A stretch of DNA of 64,000 nt from Myxococcales bacterium (GCA_016717005.1 JADJUF010000038.1:124001-188000), one strand, 5' to 3'. Shown: positions 1 to 10,620, counted from the first letter of the stretch. Notes: generated by a model not told the origin, from the sequence alone. Program-made: numbers and translations.

Positions 1-465
1 GACCTTGCCGTACAGCCCGCGCACGGCCTCGGTCGACGGCGCCGCGCACAGCGTGCGCAGGCAGCGCGACGCGCCCAGCCGGCGGAAGAACCGCGTCGCC
101 AGGCCGCCCTCGGACAGCCAGCCGTTCGAGCCGCCGTAGTGGAACGGCACGATCGCCTCGCCGCCGTGCTCGGCCTTGATCGCGGCCAGGCGGGTCGCGA
201 TCTGATCGAGCGCCACGTCCCAGGTGACCGGCGCGAACTCGCCGGCGCCCTTGGGGCCGACCCGCACCAGCGGCGTGTGCAGGCGGTCGGCGCCGTACAG
301 GTGATCGGCGATGTTGCGGACCTTGCCGCACACGAAGCCGGCGGTGAGCGGCGAGCGCTCGTCGCCGTCGACGCGGATCACCCGGCCGTCGTCGACCTCG
401 ACCCGCAGGCCGCACAGATCCGGACAGTCGAGCGGGCAGGCGCTGGCGTGGGTGGTCGCGACCAT
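1..465 (-). CDS. Molybdopterin oxidoreductase, N-terminal part (runs off the window edge)
   Basis: The first 155 residues are visible; the 3' end lies outside the window. Near the N terminus there is CPLDCPDLCGL (Cys10, Cys14, Cys18) followed by FVCGKVRN (Cys46). This is the CxxxCxxxC...C [4Fe-4S] binding pattern that opens members of the DMSO-reductase/formate-dehydrogenase superfamily, and it leads into the family's HTPLVRVGPKG and TWDVALDQIA segments. No Tat or Sec signal is seen, so the protein is probably cytoplasmic. Its ATG lies 6 bases after the stop of the PEGA protein, which places it last of the visible genes in an operon headed by a Ser/Thr kinase. Substrate cannot be told from this part. 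Confidence 0.85.
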   Translation of the reverse strand, partial: MVATTHASACPLDCPDLCGLRVEVDDGRVIRVDGDERSPLTAGFVCGKVRNIADHLYGADRLHTPLVRVGPKGAGEFAPVTWDVALDQIATRLAAIKAEHGGEAIVPFHYGGSNGWLSEGGLATRFFRRLGASRCLRTLCAAPSTEAVRGLYGKV

Positions 466-471
466 GGCGCG

Positions 472-2105
472 TTATAGCGTGCCGACGAACCCGAGCACGG
501 CGCCGCGGCCACCAGCGGCGTCGCGCACCGGCACCAGCTGCGGCTGGATGCGCAGGCGCGGCGCGTCGAAGTTGCGGGTGAGGTAGATGCCCAGCCCGAG
601 GCCGACCGCCATGCCGGCCAGCGTGAAGTGCGAGCGGCTCTCGTCGCTGTTGCTGCCGGTGCCGCTCGACTGCACGCCGTTCTGCACCGCGAGGCCGGCG
701 ACGAGCCCCGCGGCGCCCGCCAGGTCGATGTAGATCGAGCGGCGCCGGCTGACGTCGTAGCGCCGGGCCAGGACGATGCCGGTGAGCAGCCCCAGGTTCG
801 AGCCGGCCGCCGTCAGCGCCACGTCGGTGCGCTCGCTGCCGATGAACACCTGCGTGAACAAGAGGCCGCTGATCGTGCCCCACAGGAGGCCGCTGTTGAC
901 CAGCGCGGCCTGGCCGTCGCTGACGGCGGTCTGGCGCACGACCAGCACGGCGGCGGTCGCGCCGACCACCGAGCCGGCCAGGGTCGTCGAGGTCACCAGG
1001 CGGTTGTCGTCGGACAGCGCCGTGCCGAGCTCGAGGCCGCCGATGATGCCCGCGGTGGTCGCGGTCAGGAGCAGCGACGCGGTGCCCTGGTGGATGTCCT
1101 CGGGCACGAGCACGTAGCCGCCGACGGCGCCCGCGACCAGCCCGCCCAGGCCGGCGCCTGCGGCGGCGTTGTCGCCGCCGATGATCGCGCCCACCGACGA
1201 GCCGATGTACGTCCCGAACGCGGTCGTGCCGCCGATCGCCAGCCAGCGCGCGCTCGCCGGTGGCCGCGTCAGCGCGATGCTGGCGTCGGCCGGGGCCTGC
1301 TCGGTGACCTCGATCGTCTGGTGGGCCGGGTTCCAGCCGGGCTGATCGACGTCGATCGTGTGCGGACCGAGGTCGACCTCGCCGTCGAACAGGCCCGCGC
1401 CCACGAACAGATCGTCGATGAGGATGCGCGCGTCGCCGGGCACGGTCTGGACGCGCAGCCGGCCGCGGCGCGGCTCGAGGCGGTACGAGTAGCTGTAGGG
1501 CTGGCCGACGCCGATCGTCAGCTCCTCGTCGACCGGCTGGTAGTTGGGCAGCTCGACGGTCATCGTGTAGCGCCCGGTCGGCAGCGCGATCACGTCGTCG
1601 GTGTTCGCGACCGCCATGCCGCGCACGCTGGCGCCGTCGCGCACGGTGATCTTGGCCCGCGGCGGCACGGTCGCGACCCGGATCGTCGACGACAGCCGCG
1701 CCAGCACCTGGACGCGCGACGCCGCGTTCTTGAGCGCGGTGGGGTCGTCGGTGTCGACCACGAACCGCTCGAGGTACGCGATCGCCAGGTCGTAGCGGAC
1801 CGAGCGCTCGTAGGCCTGGGCGATGTCCTTGAGCACCGTCGGCGCCGGGATCAGGCAGTGGGCCGCGACGAACTCGGTGATCGCGCCGGCGTAGTCGCCC
1901 TGCACGTACAGCACCTCGGCCCGCTCGTAGTACTCGTTGGCGCGGGCCGCGAGCTCGGGCTTGGGCAGGTCGGGGTGCGGCGGGCAGTCGTCGATCTCGA
2001 GGCGCAGCCGCGGCCGGCCGATGAAGCCGTCGTCGTCGGCCCGCGCGGCGCTGGCGCCGGCGGCGAGCGCCAGCGCGACCAGCGTCGCCACCGCGCCAGC
2101 TCGGA

Positions 2106-2109
<4 letters not shown>
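472..2109 (-). CDS. Exported TPR/PEGA-domain protein with hydrophobic C-terminal half
   Basis: 545 residues from a GTG that overlaps the kinase stop by 4 bases (GTGA), so translation is coupled to the kinase. Residues 1-24 look like a signal peptide ending in SAARA. A TPR-like helical region follows at about 30-120 (two-helix units such as YYERAEVLYVQGDYAGAITE). Next come two PEGA-like beta modules at about 135-290, recognisable by TVPPRAKITV and TVPGDARILIDD with downstream PGWNP. From about 300 the chain is rich in Gly, Ala and hydrophobic residues, with several possible membrane segments. PEGA domains occur in surface-layer and kinase-associated proteins. A role as envelope partner or output of the adjacent kinase is inference. 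Confidence 0.8.
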
Positions 2110-3788
<1,679 letters not shown>

Positions 3789-3801
3789 GGATCCACTGAA
3801 G

Positions 3802-3830
3802 ATGGTAGGTGGCGAGGTGGGGTAAGTCAA
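3802..3830 (-). promoter_or_regulatory. Sigma70-type promoter of the kinase operon
   Basis: On the minus strand, TTGACT (-35, 3825-3830) is followed by a 17-base spacer and TACCAT (-10, 3802-3807). The predicted start site is about 6 bases before ATG 3788, giving an almost leaderless mRNA. Confidence 0.6.
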
Positions 3831-3919
3831 ACCCTTGGCCCGACCACCCCGGCGGGGAAGTTGCCGAGATCACAGTGGTCGTGCGCGTCACCGCCTCGCG
3901 CGTGGGCTCGTGCGGCGCG

Positions 3920-4585
3920 TCACAGCTTCCAGCCGACGAACACCGTCGCGTGGAACGACAGGTACTGGCCGTCGCCGTCGCGCCACGGCGCGCGCGCCGC
4001 CGCCAGCGGGACCGCGGCGACGTAGTCTTGACCGAAGAAGCGCTGCACGCCGAACTCGCCGCCGATCCTGATGCGGTCGCCGAGGAACAGGTGCTCGCCG
4101 ACCGCGACCTCGAGCAGCGGCGTGCGATCGGCGTCGGTCATGAGGCCGACCCGGCCGGCGAGGTAGAACCCACCCCGGGCCGAGACCTCGAGCAGCCCGA
4201 TCTTGCGCTGCGACACCCGCGCCTCGAGCCGGCCGCCGATCGCGACGTAGGCGTCGGTGTTGCCGTCGGGGTCGCCGGTGCGGTGGTCGGCCACGCGGAG
4301 GTACCCGAACGTCACCTCGGGGATGAGCGCACCGGCCACGCGGTAGCCCTTGGGCTCCTTGTACGCCAGCGGCGGCGGCTCCCACGACGCGGTGAGGCGG
4401 AGCTGCAGCGTGCCCTCGGGATCGTAGTCGCGGCCGAACGCGTCCTGGCCGTCGACGGTGGTGCCGACGCCGACCGAGCCGCCGACCGTGACGAACATCG
4501 ACGTGTCCTCGGCCCGGGCCGGCGCCGCGAGCGTGAGCGTGATCGTGATCAGCGCCAGGGCAGGGATGACACGCGCGGCGAGCAT
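3920..4585 (-). CDS. Putative outer-membrane beta-barrel protein
   Basis: 221 residues from ATG 4585, which starts directly with a signal peptide ending PARA before EDTSMF. An in-frame ATG at 4630 would put 15 charged residues before the signal. The mature part is made of alternating beta-strand-like segments (TLQLRLTASW, KIGLLEVSARGGFYLAGRVG, LSFHATVFVGWKL) and ends in a hydrophobic/aromatic strand, as outer-membrane barrels often do. No family is recognised. It stands alone between the kinase promoter and the divergent arfB. Confidence 0.6.
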   Translation of the reverse strand: MLAARVIPALALITITLTLAAPARAEDTSMFVTVGGSVGVGTTVDGQDAFGRDYDPEGTLQLRLTASWEPPPLAYKEPKGYRVAGALIPEVTFGYLRVADHRTGDPDGNTDAYVAIGGRLEARVSQRKIGLLEVSARGGFYLAGRVGLMTDADRTPLLEVAVGEHLFLGDRIRIGGEFGVQRFFGQDYVAAVPLAAARAPWRDGDGQYLSFHATVFVGWKL

Positions 4586-4671
4586 GGCGGCATGCTCGCA
4601 CGGCCGACGCGCGGGCGCGTTGCGATTCATCGGTGCGGTGATCGCCAGCGCGCGCTATCGTGCGCGCCGCC

Positions 4672-5097
4672 ATGGCCGATCTGACCATCACCCCGAGCGT
4701 CGTCATCCCCGCCGACGAGCTCAGCCTCGCGTTCGCGCGCTCGGGTGGGTCGGGCGGCCAGAACGTCAACAAGGTGTCGTCGAAGGTCGAGCTGCGCTGG
4801 TGCCCGAGCACGTCGCGGGCGCTGACGGCGGCCGATCGCGCGTGGCTCCTGACCAAGCTCGGCGGGCGCCTCACCACCGCGGGCGAGCTGATCGTGGTCA
4901 GCGAGCGGACCCGCGATCAGATCAACAACCGCGCCGACGCCGAGGACAAGCTGGTGGCGATCGTGCGCGCGGCGCTGGCGCGGCCCAAGCCCCGGCGCGC
5001 GACCAAGCCGTCGCGCGGCAGCAAGGAGCGTCGGATCAAGGCCAAGAAGGGTCGCGGCGAGATCAAGAGCGCGCGCGGTCGCGTGAGCGCGGACTGA
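4672..5097 (+). CDS. arfB: Alternative ribosome-rescue factor ArfB (peptidyl-tRNA hydrolase)
   Basis: 141 residues. The RF-1-like domain carries the hydrolytic GGQ in SGGSGGQNVNKVSSKVELRW. A lysine/arginine-rich tail (KPRRATKPSRGSKERRIKAK...) follows, which in ArfB/YaeJ enters the empty mRNA channel of a stalled ribosome. The codon-recognition domain of true release factors is absent, and the length matches ArfB (about 140). It frees nascent peptides from non-stop ribosomes. ATG 4672 is preferred over a GTG four codons upstream; a TATCGT box lies 10 bases before it. Confidence 0.92.
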   Translation: MADLTITPSVVIPADELSLAFARSGGSGGQNVNKVSSKVELRWCPSTSRALTAADRAWLLTKLGGRLTTAGELIVVSERTRDQINNRADAEDKLVAIVRAALARPKPRRATKPSRGSKERRIKAKKGRGEIKSARGRVSAD

Positions 5098-5122
5098 TGC
5101 GTCGCGTGCCGGCGTCGGACCG

Positions 5123-5929
5123 TCACGCGCCCTGACGCTTGCGCAACCACGCGGCCAGCTCGACGATCTCCTGCGCGCGGCCTGGGCCCCAGCGCTCGCG
5201 CTCCGCGGGCGCGGGCAGCGCGGTCCACGCGCGACACAGCTCGAGCCAGCGCGGATCGGCCTCGAACCAGCGGCGGCTCGGGCCCCAGTGGGCGCGGCCG
5301 TCGTCGTTCAGGTCGTGCATCAGCGCCTGCAGCGTCGCGCCGAGCCGGACGCCGCCGTGCTGCGACGGCGCGGCCCACGCGGCCGCCAGCCGATCCCACG
5401 CGGTCGCCGGGTCGAGCGTGAAGATCGCCTGCAGCGCGAGCTGCCGCCGGTTGCCGTCGTCGTCGAGGGCGCCGGCGACGACCTCGAGGGCGGCGCGGTC
5501 GCCGAAGCGGATCAGGGCGTGGCCGGCGCGGAGCCGCAGCTCCGGTTGCGCGGTCGACCAGCAGCGCACCAGCGTCGCGCGCGCTGGCTCGTGCCGGAGC
5601 TGACCGAGCGCCGACAGCAGGTCCTCGACGATCACCCGGGCGCGCGGCTCGAGATCGCCGCCGAGGGCGGCCGAGCGCGCGACCGCCGCCAGGGCCGCTG
5701 CGCCGATGTCCGGATCTGCGAGCAGCGCCCGCCAGGCACCGCTCTTGCGGGCCGGCTTCACCATCTCGGCGAGCCGCACCACGCCCACGTCGGTCTCATC
5801 GAGCAGCGCCGCGCGGAGCTCCAGCCCAAGGTCGCTCACCGCGGTCGATGCTACCGCCATGCGGGTCGAGATCGAGCCGCCGTGATCGAGATGGACGGCT
5901 CGGCCGTCGACCAGCGCTTCGACCTGCAC
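5123..5929 (-). CDS. HEAT-repeat-like protein of unknown function
   Basis: 268 residues, alanine/leucine-rich and predicted all-helical. Several roughly 30-residue helical hairpins resemble HEAT/PBS repeats (ATLVRCWSTAQPELRLRAGHALIRFGDRAALEVVAGAL, quoted only in part as PELRLRAGHALIRFGD). No catalytic motif or signal peptide is seen. The GTG at 5929 is chosen because the following residues (VEALVDGRAVHLDHGG) look like real coding sequence and a TACCCT box lies upstream; ATG 5860 is the alternative. It converges on arfB with a 25-base gap. Repeats of this kind usually bind proteins; nothing indicates the partner. Confidence 0.6.
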   Translation of the reverse strand: MQVEALVDGRAVHLDHGGSISTRMAVASTAVSDLGLELRAALLDETDVGVVRLAEMVKPARKSGAWRALLADPDIGAAALAAVARSAALGGDLEPRARVIVEDLLSALGQLRHEPARATLVRCWSTAQPELRLRAGHALIRFGDRAALEVVAGALDDDGNRRQLALQAIFTLDPATAWDRLAAAWAAPSQHGGVRLGATLQALMHDLNDDGRAHWGPSRRWFEADPRWLELCRAWTALPAPAERERWGPGRAQEIVELAAWLRKRQGA

Positions 5930-6187
5930 CTTCGACGTCGGCGGCCACCGCTGAGGGTAGCCCGATGCGGAATGAGGCGGCGACTGGAATCCTGAATCAC
6001 GCTCATGGAATCCGGCCGCGGTAGGTCAAAATTCCATAGCAATTCTAGATTGTTAGATGGGTAGAGCCTGTCCCCATCGATTTTGGCGATACGGGCCGAG
6101 GCGCGCGCGTGCCGCGGTCGCGCCGGCGTCGCCGTGGCGTGGCGTCGCGGTCACCCGCGGGGCGCGGAACGTGGCCATGGTGGAGGC

Positions 6188-7993
6188 ATGACGACGCTGG
6201 CCATGCTGCGGGACGCGATCGGCGGGCTGGAGCGCGGACTGACGGAGCAGGCGGGCGCGGTCGAGGCGCGGCTGGGGGCGGTGGCGCCCGACTACGTGTG
6301 CAGCGCGCGGAACTTCGTCCACTACGTGGGGTTGCGGCAGCACGATCTGCGGGCGCTGCAGCTCGGCCTGCTCGGCTACGGGCTGTCGTCGCTGGGGCGG
6401 CTCGAGGGCCACGTGCTGGACGCGGTCGGGCAGGTGCGGCAGCGGCTCGACGACGCGCTGACCGCCCCGGCGCGCGCGCCCGCGATCGCGGACGGGCCGG
6501 TCGGGCCGACGTGGGACGAGGCGCAGCGCCTGTTGCACGCGCACACCCACGCGCTGCTCGGGCCGCGGCCGCCGCACCGCCACGTCTACGTCATGGTCAC
6601 CGCGCCGTCGGCGGCCGAGGTCGACGCGGCCTGGGTCGAGCGGTTGCTGGTCGCGGGCATGAACCTGCTCCGGGTCAACGCCGCGCACGAGGACGAGGCG
6701 GCGTGGCTGCACATCGTCACGACCGCGCGCGCGGTCGCGGCCACGCGCCAGGTGCCGCTGCGGATCGCGGTCGATCTGCCGGGGCCGAAGCTGCGCACGG
6801 TGATGCTGACCGACGGCCCCCGGGTGGTGAGGTGGAAGCCGACCCGCGACGAGCTGGGGCAGGTCACGGCGCCGCGCGTGGTCGCGCTGCGGCCCGCGGT
6901 GATCGGCGGCGCCCACGCCGACGCGCTCGACGTGCCGGCGCCGCTGTGGGCGCGGCTCGCGGTCGGCGACGACCTCACCCTGCGCGACGCCCGCGGCAAG
7001 CGGCGCACGCTGCGCGTCATCGAGCACGGCGAGCGCGGCGGGCGCGCCGAGCTGCGCGCGACCGCCTACGTCATCCCCGGCACGCGCGTGATCGCGAGGC
7101 GGCGCGATCGCACCCGCGCCGAGTTCGTGATCGCCGACGTGCCGGCGCGGCGGGCGCGGCTCGAGCTCGCGACCGCACAGGCGTTCGCGCTGGTGGCCGA
7201 GGGCGTCGCGGCGCCAGCGGGGCTGCCCACGATCGGCTGCACGCTGCCCGCGGCGCTCGCGGCGCTCGCGGTCGGCCATCGGGTGCTGTTCGACGATGGC
7301 CACCTCGAGGCGGTCGTCACCGCGGTCGGCCCCGGCCACGCCGTGCTGCGCGCGACCTACGCGCCGGGCGGGCGGTTCCGGCTCGGCGGCGAGAAGGGCA
7401 TCAACCTGCCCGACACCGAGCTCGACCTGCCGCTGTGCTCGGCCGACGACGAGCGCGCGCTGGCGTTCGCGGCCCGCCACGCCGACCTGGTCGACGCGTC
7501 GTTCGTGCGCGACGCCGACGACGTGCGCGAGCTGCACCGTCGCCTGGCGGCCCTGGGCGCGGCGCGGGTCGGCGTGGTCCTCAAGATCGAGACCACCGGC
7601 GCGTTCGCGCGCCTGCCCGAGATCGTGCTGGCGGCGCTCGAGCGCGCGCCCGTGGGCGTGATGATCGCGCGCGGCGATCTGGCGATCGAGAGCGGGTACC
7701 AGCGCCTGGCCGAGCTGCAGGAGGAGATCCTGTGGCTGTGCGAGGCCGCGCACGTGCCGGTGATCTGGGCCACCCAGGTGCTCGATCAGCTCGCGCGCAC
7801 CGGGCGGCCGTCGCGGGCCGAGGTCACCGACGCGGCGATGGCGGTGCGGGCCGAGTGCGTGATGCTCAACAAGGGCCCGTACGTCGCCGAGGCGGCGGCC
7901 GCGCTCGACGACATCCTCCGGCGGATGGAGCAGCACCAGTACAAGAAGCGCAGCCTGTACCGCCGGCTGCACCTGCGCCTGCCGGCGGCGTGA
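6188..7993 (+). CDS. Pyruvate-kinase-like protein with N-terminal helical extension
   Basis: 601 residues, longer than standard pyruvate kinase (about 470). Residues 1-130 are a helical extension (LRDAIGGLERGLTEQAG...). The barrel then shows LRVNAAHEDE, DLPGPKLRTV, the substrate-contacting K466-I-E468 (LKIETTG), MIARGDLAIE with Asp497, and IWATQVLDQLARTGRPSRAEVTD. These correspond to pyruvate kinase active-site segments. The last motif reads CVMLNKGPYVAEA instead of the usual SGETA, and the C-terminal allosteric domain is missing. ATG 6188 follows a clear GGTGGAGG ribosome-binding site. The next gene is a GapN-type dehydrogenase, so both fit lower glycolysis. Catalysis of PEP to pyruvate is likely but the changed motif leaves doubt. 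Confidence 0.8.
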   Translation: MTTLAMLRDAIGGLERGLTEQAGAVEARLGAVAPDYVCSARNFVHYVGLRQHDLRALQLGLLGYGLSSLGRLEGHVLDAVGQVRQRLDDALTAPARAPAIADGPVGPTWDEAQRLLHAHTHALLGPRPPHRHVYVMVTAPSAAEVDAAWVERLLVAGMNLLRVNAAHEDEAAWLHIVTTARAVAATRQVPLRIAVDLPGPKLRTVMLTDGPRVVRWKPTRDELGQVTAPRVVALRPAVIGGAHADALDVPAPLWARLAVGDDLTLRDARGKRRTLRVIEHGERGGRAELRATAYVIPGTRVIARRRDRTRAEFVIADVPARRARLELATAQAFALVAEGVAAPAGLPTIGCTLPAALAALAVGHRVLFDDGHLEAVVTAVGPGHAVLRATYAPGGRFRLGGEKGINLPDTELDLPLCSADDERALAFAARHADLVDASFVRDADDVRELHRRLAALGAARVGVVLKIETTGAFARLPEIVLAALERAPVGVMIARGDLAIESGYQRLAELQEEILWLCEAAHVPVIWATQVLDQLARTGRPSRAEVTDAAMAVRAECVMLNKGPYVAEAAAALDDILRRMEQHQYKKRSLYRRLHLRLPAA

Positions 7994-8054
7994 CGGGCCA
8001 CGGCCGGGGCGTGTGCGCGCCGGCGCCGTGACGGGCCGCGGTCGGGGCGCGTAC
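7981..8054 (+). repeat. Tandem duplication of the 3' end of the pyruvate-kinase-like gene
   Basis: A segment of about 36 bases spanning the stop codon (7981-8016) is repeated with a few changes at 8019-8054. Both copies contain GCCGGCG.CGTGACGGGCC. The second copy also supplies part of the promoter of the next gene. Confidence 0.7.
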
Positions 8055-8057
8055 ACT
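8028..8057 (+). promoter_or_regulatory. Promoter of the gapN-like gene
   Basis: GTGACG (8028-8033), an 18-base spacer and TACACT (8052-8057) lie so that transcription would start at or next to ATG 8065. No Shine-Dalgarno is present, so a leaderless mRNA is predicted. Confidence 0.5.
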
Positions 8058-8064
8058 CGCGGCG

Positions 8065-9666
8065 ATGATCGACTTCCCGACCGCCGCCGCGCTGCCCGCC
8101 CACGTCGCCGTCGACACCCGCCGCTGGGAGCGGCAGTGGCTGTGCGCCGGCGAGATCCGGACCTGGGCCGGCGCCACCGAGCCGGTGCGCTCGCCGGTGT
8201 GCGTCGTCGACGCCGCCGGCGCGCTGACGCCGGTCGACCTGGGCCCGGTGGCGATGCTCGATCGCGCGGCCGCGCTCGAGGCGCTGGCGGCGGCGCGCAC
8301 CGCCTGGGATCACGGCCGCGGGCCGTGGCCGACGATGCGGATCGGCGAGCGGATCGAGCGCATGCAGACCTTCGTCGCCGGCATGCGCGCCGCGCGCGAG
8401 GACCTGGTGCGGCTGTTGATGTGGGAGATCGGCAAGACCCGCAAGGACAGCGAGACCGAGGTCGATCGCACCGTCAGCTACATCGACGACACGATCGCCG
8501 CGCTCAAGGAGCTCGATCGTGACGCCGCGCGGTTCACGGTCACCAGCGGCTTCGTCGGGCAGATCCGCCGCTCGCCGCTGGGCGTGGTCCTGTGCATGGG
8601 CCCGTTCAACTACCCGCTCAACGAGACCTTCACGACGCTGATCCCGGCGCTCCTGATGGGCAACACGATCGTGTCGAAGCTGCCGCGGTTCGGCCAGCTC
8701 GTGCACCTGCCGCTCCTGCCGGCGTTCCGCGACGCGTTCCCGCCCGGCGTGGTCAACGTCATCCAGGGCGACGGCGCCACGGTGATCGGCCCGATCATGG
8801 AGAGCGGCGACGTCGACTGCCTGGCGTTCATCGGCAGCTCGCGGGTCGCGAACATCTTGAAGCGCCAGCACCCGCGGCCCAACCGCCTGCGCTGCATCAC
8901 CGGGCTCGAGGCCAAGAACCCGGCGGTGATCCTGCCCTCGGCCGACCTCGACCTCGCGGTCAAGGAGTGCGTGAGCGGCGCGCTGTCGTTCAACGGCCAG
9001 CGCTGCACCGCGATCAAGCTGATCTTCGCCCACGTCGACATCGCCGACGAGTTCACCGCGCGCCTGGCCGCGGCGGTCGACGCGCTGCCGGGCGGGCTGC
9101 CGTGGGAGCCGGTCGCGGTGACGCCGCTGCCCGAGCCGGGCAAGCCCGCGCACCTGCGCGCGCTGATCGACGACGCGCTCGGCCACGGCGCCAAGGTGAT
9201 CGGCGGCGGCGGCGGCAGCCTCGGCACGTTCTTCCGCCCGGCGGTGGTGTACCCGGTGGCGCCGGCGGCGCGGCTCTACCAGGAGGAGCAGTTCGGCCCG
9301 GTGGTCCCGGTCACGACCTTCCGCGAGCTCGACGAGATCGATCAGTTCATGCGCACCAGCGCGTACGGCCAGCAGGTCGCGCTGTTCGGGCAGGACCCGC
9401 GCGAGCTCGCGGCGCTGGTCGACGCGCTGGTCAACTCGGTGTGCCGGATCAACCTCAACACCCAGTGCCGGCGCGGCCCCGACAGCTTCCCGTTCACCGG
9501 CCGCAAGGACTCGGCCGAGGGCACGCTGTCGGTGACCGACGCCCTGCGCGCGTTCACGATCCGCACCGTCGTCGCCACGACCGCCACCGACGCCAACGAG
9601 GACCTCGTCGGCGAGATCGTCACGCGCCGGCTGTCGAGCTTCCTGTCGACCGACTTCCTGTTCTGA
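8065..9666 (+). CDS. gapN: NADP-dependent glyceraldehyde-3-phosphate dehydrogenase (non-phosphorylating, GapN type)
   Basis: 533 residues of the aldehyde dehydrogenase superfamily. Visible are MGPFNYPLNE, the general base Glu282 in ITGLEAKNP, the nucleophile Cys314 in FNGQRCTAIK, and EEQFGPVVPV. The C-terminal region NTQCRRGPDSFPFTGRKDS resembles GapN rather than general ALDHs. GapN oxidises glyceraldehyde 3-phosphate straight to 3-phosphoglycerate, making NADPH and bypassing ATP formation by phosphoglycerate kinase. The pyruvate-kinase-like gene lies 71 bases upstream. The C-terminal 40 residues are longer than usual. Substrate is assigned from family resemblance. Confidence 0.8.
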   Translation: MIDFPTAAALPAHVAVDTRRWERQWLCAGEIRTWAGATEPVRSPVCVVDAAGALTPVDLGPVAMLDRAAALEALAAARTAWDHGRGPWPTMRIGERIERMQTFVAGMRAAREDLVRLLMWEIGKTRKDSETEVDRTVSYIDDTIAALKELDRDAARFTVTSGFVGQIRRSPLGVVLCMGPFNYPLNETFTTLIPALLMGNTIVSKLPRFGQLVHLPLLPAFRDAFPPGVVNVIQGDGATVIGPIMESGDVDCLAFIGSSRVANILKRQHPRPNRLRCITGLEAKNPAVILPSADLDLAVKECVSGALSFNGQRCTAIKLIFAHVDIADEFTARLAAAVDALPGGLPWEPVAVTPLPEPGKPAHLRALIDDALGHGAKVIGGGGGSLGTFFRPAVVYPVAPAARLYQEEQFGPVVPVTTFRELDEIDQFMRTSAYGQQVALFGQDPRELAALVDALVNSVCRINLNTQCRRGPDSFPFTGRKDSAEGTLSVTDALRAFTIRTVVATTATDANEDLVGEIVTRRLSSFLSTDFLF

Positions 9667-9725
9667 GCGGCCGTGAGGCACCAGGACCGTTCGACCGACT
9701 TCCTGGTCTGAGCGGCCGCGAGGCA
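9646..9725 (+). repeat. Tandem duplication of the gapN 3' end
   Basis: 35 bases across the stop codon (9646-9680, encoding STDFLF-stop) recur at 9691-9725 with two substitutions, 45 bases apart. The spacer and second copy form a 12-codon mini-ORF starting at GTG 9673. Confidence 0.85.
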
Positions 9726-9755
9726 GCGCCGCCGTCTGGATCAGGAGGCGGCGCT
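9725..9755 (+). terminator. Hairpin terminator between convergent gapN and the Fic-like gene
   Basis: AGCGCCGCC (9725-9733) pairs perfectly with GGCGGCGCT (9747-9755) around a 13-base loop. It sits exactly between the two convergent reading frames. There is no T-tract, so it may act as a barrier hairpin rather than a classical terminator. Confidence 0.5.
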
Positions 9756-10551
9756 ACGCGCGCTTGCGCTTGCGCGGCGTCGACTTCTCCGCCTCTTCGT
9801 ACAGGCGCAGCTCGGTCTCGGCGCTGGTCTGGACCGCCTCGAGGTACATCGACAGCAGGCCCGAGGCCTCGCCGCGCAGCGACTCGTAGTAGCGCTGGCG
9901 ATCGATCGAGTGGATGACCGCGGTCGGGTAACCGGCCTCGATCAAGAGCAGGTTCGAGGCGACGCGCGCGGTGCGCCCGCTCTCCTTGGCCCACGGGAAC
10001 ACCGCCATGAAGCGCGCGTGCATGCCCGCGATGCGCTCGATCGGGTGCATCTGCTTGCCCGACGGATCGTCGATCCACTCCGCGAGCTTCTTGAGCGCCG
10101 GGGCGATCTTTTCGGGCGATGCGATGTCGTGGTAGTAGAGCCGGTGGAGCGGGTTCTCCTTGCGATAGGGGAGCCCCTTGGCCTTCTCGTCCGGCGACAG
10201 GATGCCGTAGATGTCGCGCAGCGTGTCGAACTTGAAGGGCTTCTTCTTGTTGGCCGCGAACTCGGCGGCCCAGTCGCACGCCTCGTTGAAGCGACGGATC
10301 TCGTCGTAGGCCGGGATCAGCGACGGGTCGCTGATGATGGTCGGATCGATCGCCGCCTTGATCTCGCTGTACGACAGCACCTCGCCCTCGAGCGCGGCGT
10401 CGTGGTGGATGAGCGAGATCCGGTACCGCTGCAGGTACTCGGTGCGCATCGACGGATTGACCGCGGTGATCCGGGCACGCCAAGCCTGGCAGATCCGATC
10501 GACCTCCACGAAACGAGCGTCGATGTCCTCGGTCTCTTTGTACCTAAGCAT
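9754..10551 (-). CDS. Fic-domain protein lacking the catalytic motif (probable pseudoenzyme)
   Basis: 265 residues. The N-terminal helices (RYRISLIHHDAALEGEVLSY) resemble the segment that carries the inhibitory (S/T)xxxE(G/N) motif of class II Fic proteins; the Glu is kept at residue 55. The core helix reads MHARFMAVFPWAKESGRTAR followed by NLLLIEAGYP, which matches the Fic fold. In the consensus HPFx(D/E)GNGR, however, His is Phe185, the acidic residue is Lys189 and Asn is Ser191; only the final Gly192-Arg193 remain. AMP transfer should be impossible without that His. ATG 10551 is chosen because a strong promoter lies between it and an upstream in-frame ATG. A lysine-rich tail ends the protein. 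It is a single gene convergent with gapN. Confidence 0.75.
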   Translation of the reverse strand: MLRYKETEDIDARFVEVDRICQAWRARITAVNPSMRTEYLQRYRISLIHHDAALEGEVLSYSEIKAAIDPTIISDPSLIPAYDEIRRFNEACDWAAEFAANKKKPFKFDTLRDIYGILSPDEKAKGLPYRKENPLHRLYYHDIASPEKIAPALKKLAEWIDDPSGKQMHPIERIAGMHARFMAVFPWAKESGRTARVASNLLLIEAGYPTAVIHSIDRQRYYESLRGEASGLLSMYLEAVQTSAETELRLYEEAEKSTPRKRKRA

Positions 10552-10590
10552 GCGAGATCCTAACGAAACGGTCCACCCTAAAGCGCGCGG

Positions 10591-10620
10591 AGTGTACTCG
10601 GGCGGATCGCTATCAGTCAA
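10591..10620 (-). promoter_or_regulatory. Promoter of the Fic-like gene
   Basis: On the minus strand, TTGACT (10615-10620), an 18-base spacer and TACACT (10591-10596) form a near-consensus sigma70 promoter. The expected leader is about 33 bases and contains an AGGA ribosome-binding site before ATG 10551. This is the lowest-GC stretch of the 10.55-10.79 kb gene-free region. Confidence 0.65.

Noticed and set aside
3789..3830. TTG 3830 as start of the first kinase
   Set aside because: The TTG is the first part of a -35 box with a matching -10 at 17 bases, so it lies in the promoter.
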